From NCBI GenBank assembly GCA_015179125.1, contig WHVA01000410.1, forward strand, positions 1-64,000: a stretch of DNA of 64,000 nt, written 5' to 3'. A model generated the notes under the pieces. That model was not told where the DNA came from, did not search any database, and was given only the letters and a program-made list of their open reading frames with translations. This document shows positions 57,552 through 64,000 of the stretch, piece by piece. The DNA comes from Gautieria morchelliformis. Its lineage: Eukaryota > Basidiomycota > Agaricomycetes > Gomphales > Gomphaceae. Position numbers and translations under genes: made by a program. The first letter of the stretch is position 1. Every line of letters begins with the position of its first letter.

Positions 57552-58511
57552 TCACAGCGTCAACCTGATCAGAACTGCCACAACACCGATGGCGCTGATA
57601 ATATCCCCGTTGCCGCGCGTCGACAAAGCCCCATTGGCACTTTGGGTCGACTTTGGCGCGGAAGAGGAGGATGCTGTGGCAGACTTCGCTGTGGTGGGAA
57701 CAGTGGTTGTGGATACCTGGGCTGCGTTCGCAAGGGTAGAAGCAGCGGCGGGTGTTGAAACAGCGACCGACCCGCTCGTCACGCCACTGATTTGGGCCTG
57801 GACGCTTGGACTAAACTGTCCAGACATGCCGCTAAGGCTGCGTGATGAGGTCACTTGAATGTCAAAAATAATGCCACGATCATGTGTATATAACGCACGA
57901 AAATTTGGCCGAGAAAGCTTCATAAGGGAACTGGGGATTGTTAGGATCCTTGAAGCTGAGCGAAGTAAATCGGATGAAGCTGGGTTCGTATCATAAGCAA
58001 ACCATCCTGCGAGCATTTGGAACTAATACGGACTATGCATTCGAATTAGGTCCAAGGGTAGAGTTTACGATGAAGTCCTGAAATTCCAGTTCTTATGGTC
58101 AGGAGACGTGTATGGGATCAATATCATCTACGAACTTACCTGGGAGGTTTGCTTGCTGACATCGACAGATGGTGCAATCACCTGAAGTTCGGTCTAAACG
58201 ACAAAAACGTTAAGAGAGAAAAAGGAAAGATTTTCCAGGACTAAACTTGTTGTTGCATATTTCCAGCATACAAGCCAACCTCACAAGGACCAATCGTGGC
58301 AAGGGACGGAGCTGTCATATTATCCATCCAGTTGATAGTTAACGACTGGCCACCTTGTGCGGTCGTACTGCCAGTCGGGTTTGTTATCTAGCTCTTCGGG
58401 TAAGCACAATCACTGAAACTAGATACCGATAGTGAAGCCGCTTACGAAAAGGACTCCAAAGGTTTGACGGGCCATGGCGGCGAGGAGGAGTGAGATAGAG
58501 GTAACCTGCAT
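57552..58511 (-). CDS. Kre9/Knh1-like, Ser/Thr-rich GPI-type surface protein
   Basis: ATG at 58511 gives a signal peptide, MQVTSISLLLAAMARQTFGV; the ATG at 58475 would truncate it. Spliced exons read ITNPTGSTTAQGGQSLTINW, MDNMTAPSLATIGPCEVGLY AGN, TELQVIAPSVDVSKQTSQ, DFIVNSTLGPNSNAYFIRFT, PQFPYEAFSAKFSLSGMSGQ. This is the immunoglobulin-like Kre9/Knh1 N-terminal domain family (PF10342), common in basidiomycetes. A Ser/Thr/Ala stalk (VSTTTVPTTAKSATASSSSA) follows, then a hydrophobic end (IISAIGVVAVLIRLTL) that fits a GPI-attachment signal. About 215 residues. Yeast relatives act in beta-1,6-glucan assembly; for basidiomycete members a cell-wall role is assumed. Six introns of 45-130 nt with consistent phases support the model. 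Confidence 0.85.
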
Positions 58512-59110
58512 TTTTGGATTTTTTGGATATTGAACTAAGATTGCGTGTGAGTATTTGTGAGAAGGAACGTAGAGTGTGGTGTGCAAAGAGCGTGGGGTCT
58601 GCAAAAGAGCGACAAGTCAGGACAGCAGATGTTAGCAAGGGACCAAAACTCAGGAACTTATATATGCTGACTTCCAAAACTAGCTTTACACGCTTCGGAA
58701 AGCCTCGGAGCGCGCGCCAGAAAATCATGATCTTGATGGTAAGTACACTGGCACGCACGCGTGGACTATACTGCACACCGCGCTGACCGTTAGATTCGAA
58801 GTGTTTTTGCTACCAATAGATATTAGCCCAACTGAATGGAAAATTCATGTGTGTGGGGATCTTGAAAGTACCTAGACTTTTTGTGTAAAAATAGTGGGAA
58901 ATCAAGCAGGAATAAACTGTCTTTGTGGAGACACAATATTGTACATTCAACTTCCCCTCCAGAGCAGTTTCCGCCTGAGGAAATCCAGCGCCCCGAGATA
59001 AGTATCTGAAATTATAGTATGCTATAGCTACAGACTTAGATCACAACACAGGCTACAAAAGAAGCATCAGTCTGCCACTATGGCAATCGACTCGGAGGCC
59101 CGGCAAGTTC
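58512..59110. other. intergenic, nothing recognised
   Basis: Probable 5' leader and promoter of the Kre9-like gene (58,512-58,800) and the 3' flank of the next minus-strand gene. Short frames only. Confidence 0.5.
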
Positions 59111-60540
59111 CTAATTGGAGATAGAGTTTACCCCAACCCCTGTGGTAGGGGGTGTGAGGTACGACTCAGGGTGTTGATGAGTTGGCTCAGGGCGACCATT
59201 CTCGGGACTAGACCCAGACCTTGTATGGTTTGAGTTCTTGGTGGTATCTTTATCGCCGAACCCTTTCTCCATGAGATCACTCAGCAGCGCGACAAGGGAG
59301 GGTATCACGACGGTCATGGCCAGTACCTGCTATTGATAAGACGAGACATGTCCCGGACATGATACCGTACATACCTGTCCGAAAGACCATGTAGAGGGAC
59401 CTGTGAGACGATTATTAGTACAAATCCCCGCTGAGTTCCTTAGAATGTTTTACTCACTAATATCCGCATGACTACGCCTAATGATAAGCTCCGTCGTTGA
59501 AATAAAGTACACAAAGATAAACACTTGTGAAATTAAAATCCCGATGAAGAATGCTGCGTTGGTGTTAACGAAGAGCTAGGAGCGTGTAGTCAGTGTCACT
59601 AACAGCCAAGCTTGGAGGGCCACCCGCCCCAACGACTGTGATATGCATCAATCTCGCGCCGCGAATGTTTATGCCGATGGTGGTTTTGACGGCCCGGGTG
59701 TCTCCTTCCTTTGTGTTCTCGAGAAAGATCCACCGCTAAGTCAGGCATATCAGTCACCGGTCTGGCCCAAACCCAAACTTCGATGAATGTCATAACGGTA
59801 AATGCCGCCAATGCCAGTGAGGCGAAGACAAGAGCTACAATACGCCCTGGCCCAGGGGCCGGCATATCCGCCGCAAACATGATGACAAATCTGATAGAGT
59901 TGCAGCGGCCATACGGCAAATCCTCACTCATTGTCCACATTAAGATCGTCAGGATCATGGAGAAGTAACCTGAAGATAAAGCGGATTATATAATGCATAA
60001 ATCAAGGTGGAATTGAAGTGGTAAACTTGCCCTGGAAAGTTGCGGCAATCCTTATAACCGATTTTTTGCCCTTGGATCGGGAATATGAAGCCAAAGCGAG
60101 GAATGTTCCCAGGTTCGCGAACCAAACCAACTGTGAGACTAGACAACATTACATTCCCGAGTGAGTAAAAAGGTTAATCCAAGACAATACCAAACTAACC
60201 AAGTATGCCATCAATGAACGAGAGATTTCCACCCCGTAATTGGGTCAGAGCAGCCACAATTAACCCGAAGCTGCCATGAAGGCGGTATATGTATTCTAAC
60301 GCACAAAAGGTGCACCGTGCCTCCTACCTCGTAGCGACGAAGGTCCAAAGTGCATTCTCGGTATCTCCACGCGATCTCTTCATCAACAACACTAGCAGTA
60401 GGTTGAGATCGTAAGCAACGGACCATCGACTAGTCGGACCAGCACCACGTACCAAGGAGGAAATTTTGGACGTAAAATGAAACTCGCACACCTGTGCCAG
60501 CTATGTCGCCATTAATGGTCGAAGCCCCTGTACAGTTCAT
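59111..60540 (-). CDS. multi-pass membrane protein, basidiomycete-specific
   Basis: ATG at 60540 (MNCTGASTINGDIAGTGVRV, then SFYVQNFLL before a GTACGTGG donor). Later exons give GNLSFIDGIL-like and LGLVREPGNIPRFGFIFPI segments. Then come SMILTILMWTMSEDLPYGRC, IVALVFASLALAAFTVMTFI, FFIGILISQVFIFVYFISTT and ELIIRRSHADI, ending in MTVVIPSLVALLSDLMEKGF plus a polar Ser/His/Pro tail to the stop at 59111. At least six hydrophobic helices with short introns between. The N-terminal Cys-Thr-Gly opening and overall plan occur in many Agaricomycete hypothetical proteins. Function unknown. All exons lie on the minus strand between ORC3 and the Kre9-like gene; not every junction was resolved. Confidence 0.7.
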
Positions 60541-60675
60541 GCTATATGTATGAATTGGCTCGCAATGGCTACGGTAAGACTGCGGTACGGCGCTGTATAG
60601 GTTACTCACGCATCGCTTGCACTTGGAGCGGTTTGTCACATTGTCACACGCCTAAAATAAAGAACTCTGGTCAAA

Positions 60676-63453
60676 CTAATCTATCACATCAAATACAGTT
60701 TTTAAAAAATGGTCAGCTTTTCGCCCAGTGTGTTTCAAGAAACCAAGAAACTCTAATTCATGCATACCCCGCAAGAAACGTGCCTGTGCTTCTTGTTTCC
60801 GCCCATCAGCGACGCGTTTAATCCCACTCTCTGGTGGCGAGGTTCGGGGGTCAGCCCTTCCATTCCCTCTGGTCTTTCTTTTTGTGGGCATGGTATCCAC
60901 CTCCATGTCGTTCTCGTCCTCGTTTGAGCCTAAGTCTTCTAATGCCACGGAGAAGGATTCGTACCAATCGTAGACATTGATCAGTTTTCCGCTTTCGACG
61001 TAACGCCGAAATAAAATTGAAACATCCGGCAGCGAGGTCAATTCCGAGGTGCTTCCTGCGGACCCGTTCCAACCTAGGTATTCGTGCGGGTCAAGAAGAC
61101 ATGTTACGATAGATATGTGAGGGTTTGGATTGAGTGGCTGAGTCATGCTCTCATTGAGTGCACGTGCGAAGGACAAAAACCAGTGTCCTACCGAACTCGG
61201 TACACCGTTTTCACCTGTCCACCATACGTCCATATAAGCAATATCATCAAATGGTCTTAGTGTTTCTCTGTCCAAGGACAGCCGTATCAGCGTCCCGATT
61301 GGTGGTGGCTAACAGCAGAAATGACTCACTTGAAGTACTTTTCCAAAAAGTCTAAAAATCGATCAAGAGTCTTCCAGTTGACTTCATGTTGTACAATTAC
61401 CAATTCCTGCTTGAGTTTACCTTCCGCGATCCGAACACTGCTGGGTAAGTTATGCACGAAGCGATACAATTCTTCCAAAAGCGCTTGATTTTCGATGTCC
61501 TTCAACTGCCTGTTCCAATTAGTCACATAGTATGCTATAGTCGACGCAAGAAATACTTCATAAGGTTGCAGACACGTTGGGCAATCGAAATTCCAAGGCT
61601 TCCTCGGAGACACTCTAAGCCCATGGTCTCAAAGGAGGTGAGGGGTGCGTCCATAACTTTATGTCCATGTTCTCGGGCGAAATGTATGATTGTTTCCAGT
61701 ATATGAAGAGCGACTTTAACGAGGATCATCCGGTTCTGGAACATGACCCTGGCTTCTCTCATATTCTCAACGACGTCCCGTGGCGTGAGTTTCGACCACT
61801 CCATCTGATCAATTGCTGACTCGGCGGCCAAGAGCATTGAGATGTCGTGTCGGCGGAGTAATTGAAGAAAGGGCTTCCAGGCTTCTGAGGGATTATCGAG
61901 GGCGGTATTTAATATGGAATCGTGTTCGGCATCGCCAATGAAACCCAAGGGATTGTAAAAATGTTGCATGTGAAGCAGCTAATGAAACATATAATTTATG
62001 AGAAAGCAAAACTAGTAAATGTGATAATACGCACCTGAAGCACCGAGAGCAGACTATCGAGCGTAGAGTTATGTCTCTTAAACTCCGCGAACACCATTTC
62101 AAAGCCTGCGGGGCCTATCATGACGCTGGGGACGAACGTCAAGCTGAAAAATGTCTAAGATTGAAGAGTGTCAAATGCTTATGATGGGCATACAATTGTA
62201 TGAGTATATACCTCTCTGACCACAGTCTCCAAGATTTTAACATCCAAAGGCAAATTGTGCCTCTCCAGCTTGATACAAGAGAGTGTCGAACGTGGAAGTA
62301 CAGAATGTAGATAGTTGCTGTCTGACGTTCCCAACAGAAATGAGATTGGTACGTGTGGTATATGACACCTGATTGGCCTCAGACACTGCTAGCTATGCAT
62401 GGCCGAGCACTTACCTGCATAGTTCGAAGAGGTCGCGCAGATTAATGGGATCAATAAGGTCCAGATCTTGAACCATAACTACGAGAGCCGGAGTATCAGC
62501 CCCTGAGGTGCCTTTCACTATTATGTTCAAGAATAAGTAATGATTTAAAGTCACCATAGAGGGTTTGTGCCGCTTGGTACCATGCTCTCAGGATGTACAT
62601 GTCGTAGTTGGCCAGTGAGAGTGATGACTTAACCTCTTTTGCTGTTGGAATGGACCTATTTATAAGCCGCGATTCATAGCGGAACAAAGTGTGCTAACCC
62701 TGCCAGTGAATGCCCAAAGGCTGGGTGATGAACCCGGAGATGAGTGCCTTTATTATGCTGGTAATACTCTGGCAGTCAGTCTCAGATATTCTTGACACCA
62801 AGGCTACAGGAATCGGGTCTGTCGCTGACTCATCATGGGATGTAGTGTTCACTTCCTCGCTTAGAGTTTCTAAGATTCGTGCAAAGCATTCGTGGACATA
62901 TGTTCGGTCAGAGCCTACATAAGTGTCAGTCTAATGCTGTTGGGAAAAAATTGAACATACTTGACACGATTACAGTAACAAGCTCCGATGATGGAAGAAC
63001 TACGTCCTCCGAGGAGACCACGTAGGCGTGTTGGATGGTAGACGTAATATGATCTACAACGTGGTGTTGCAAACTATGAATTATTTTCTGGAATAGATAA
63101 ATTAAAATTGCACCGTCTTCATGTATTTGAACGATACCTTGACCCTTCCCAAACACCTATCCCAGGCCTTCCTATAGGCCTGAAACCGAAGTAGAGGACC
63201 ATGTGGCAAGTCGAATTCTGACCGGACGAGCGGTCCATCCACATAAAGCTCATCATCAGAGCCTTTTGTGTGATGATCTTTAGCTACCGACCCGATTGGA
63301 TTTTTAATGACATGTACTTGCCTGGGAGTACAAAAGGGAGCAACGCCGTCTCCTGGTGTCAAATCAGAACGGGAAGGGAGAGGTGGCACAGACAATTATA
63401 ACCTCTTTGTCCCAATTGGCACTGTAGCTCATCTGTGAGCCGTCTACCTCCAT
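60676..63453 (-). CDS. ORC3: origin recognition complex subunit 3
   Basis: About ten exons from an ATG at 63453 (MEVDGSQMSYSANWDK) or nearby to the stop at 60676. Ordered phrases fit ORC3. N-terminus: LLRFQAYRKAWDRCLGRVK, KIIHSLQHHVVDHITSTIQ, then PIPVALVSRISETDCQSI. Middle: SLSLANYDMYILRAWYQAAQ, PALVVMVQDLDLIDPINLRD, LFELC, ISLPISFLLGTSDSNYLHSV. Centre: LLHMQHFYNPLGFIGDAEHD, WKPFLQLLRRHDISML. Winged-helix C-terminus: INVYDWYESFSVALEDLG, QARFLRGMHELEFLGFLKHT, GRKADHFLKTVFDVID. The AAA+-like core is degenerate, as is normal for ORC3. It is part of the six-subunit complex that marks replication origins in the nucleus and loads MCM. An acidic-to-basic linker (DENDMEVDTMPTKRKTRGNG) precedes the last helices. 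No lesion was noticed, though not all junctions were traced. Confidence 0.9.
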
Positions 63454-63531
63454 AATGTACTTGTTACAGTAAAACTTATGTAAATCGCTTTTTCACAAAA
63501 CGATTCTGACTCCGAAATAGTGTTGTTACTT
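63454..63531. promoter_or_regulatory. 78 bp bidirectional promoter gap
   Basis: Separates the ATG of ORC3 (minus) and that of the MoCF-domain gene (plus). At this length the two core promoters must overlap. It contains AT-rich runs (TTACAGTAAAACTTATGTAAA) and no clear TATA box. Confidence 0.5.
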
Positions 63532-64000
63532 ATGTCAGCGAGAGCTCTTCCTCGTTTGAGTGCTCTCACGTCGCACTTCGGCCGCTCCATGTCTCGTTCG
63601 GCCTCTCCGGTACCTTCATTCGCAAAGTCTCCCCTACCCCCGAACCCGCTAGGCGAAGGAAAGAAGATAAAGACTGCTGGAGCGCTTATAATAGGGTGGG
63701 TCGGACTAGTTGGGAGGCTGCATTCACTGGCTGAGCTGTAGAGCCTTTAGAGATGAGATACTGAACGGGAAGACAGCGGATACGAACAGCACCTTTTTCG
63801 CCCAGTACTGCTTTGAGCTTGGTATAGAGTTGTAAGATGAATCCCGTCCCTGTCCCGCACTCATTGAGCGCTCATGATTTAATTCAGAAAACGCATAGAG
63901 GTTATTGCAGATGATGAAGATGAAATGTTTGTCAAGGCAGCTGCAGCTTTGTGTACCCCATTTACATTAGCGCCGTTAGCGTGGAAGCGTCCCGACGGAT
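63532..64000 (+). CDS. MoCF/molybdopterin-binding domain protein, 5' part only
   Basis: ATG at 63532 gives a Ser/Arg-rich, mitochondria-like leader ([20 protein letters not shown]). Then [14 protein letters not shown], a GTGGGT intron ending CCTTTAG (about 63,742), [27 protein letters not shown], a second intron and [13 protein letters not shown]. [18 protein letters not shown] is the signature opening of PF00994 domains as found in FAD-synthetase-related and MoaB/CinA-like proteins. The gene runs off the window at 64000, so the rest of the domain (the GGxGPTxDD loop) is not seen. The function in fungi is probably nucleotide or molybdopterin handling; not established here. Confidence 0.8.

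Overview
The window is nuclear DNA of a filamentous basidiomycete, most likely an Agaricomycete. Genes are cut by many 45-75 nt introns. The recognisable proteins are typical of these fungi: a DUF6533 membrane protein, a Kre9/Knh1-like surface protein, an F-box protein, a type II NADH dehydrogenase, UPF3 and ORC3. The transposon load is also typical. The lineage is inferred from gene style; no marker here fixes the species.

Left half (1 to about 38,000) is mostly a transposon graveyard. A DUF6533 gene (1929-3564) is followed by a nest of insertions. A solo LTR of family B (4030-7108, target duplication GCAAG) sits in an older repeat. It carries an unrelated insert (about 4540-5405) and a solo LTR of family A (5695-6953, target duplication ACTTG). 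Decayed element ORFs follow, one split by a second family A LTR (10659-11689, ATTGC), then a lone 199 bp piece of Copia reverse transcriptase. A GC-rich stretch (about 12,700-19,300) holds one plausible spliced gene on the minus strand (13372-15507). Then come a Copia RNase H remnant with a 67 nt palindrome in its LTR, a tRNA-like SINE head, a foldback repeat and an AT-rich island. A 5'-truncated LINE is split by a family A LTR (26085-27358, AGTGC). Next is a full-length minus-strand Copia element (27939-36082) with both LTRs, primer-binding site and polypurine tract. It is broken by a family B LTR (30326-31911, GCTGC) and a family A LTR (33876-34906, CCCTA/CCCTG). Gypsy remnants lie beyond it.

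Right half (38,213-64,000) is gene-bearing. A type II NADH dehydrogenase (minus, about 14 exons, hidden from single-frame reading) diverges from UPF3 (plus). UPF3 converges on a very large low-complexity coiled-coil gene (43291-49524, minus). A repeat-rich gap (49,600-54,200) holds a truncated F-box gene. A broken glycosyltransferase-2 pseudogene, an SDR-like gene with an acidic insert, a Kre9/Knh1-like GPI-type protein, a multi-pass membrane protein and ORC3 follow, all minus. The last gene (plus, cut by the window edge) encodes a MoCF/molybdopterin-binding domain and shares a 78 bp promoter gap with ORC3.

The conserved genes are housekeeping (respiration, mRNA surveillance, replication licensing, cell wall) and do not form a pathway cluster. 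The most unusual content is the dated nesting of LTR insertions, the modular family A LTR, the palindromes, and the odd SDR-like protein.
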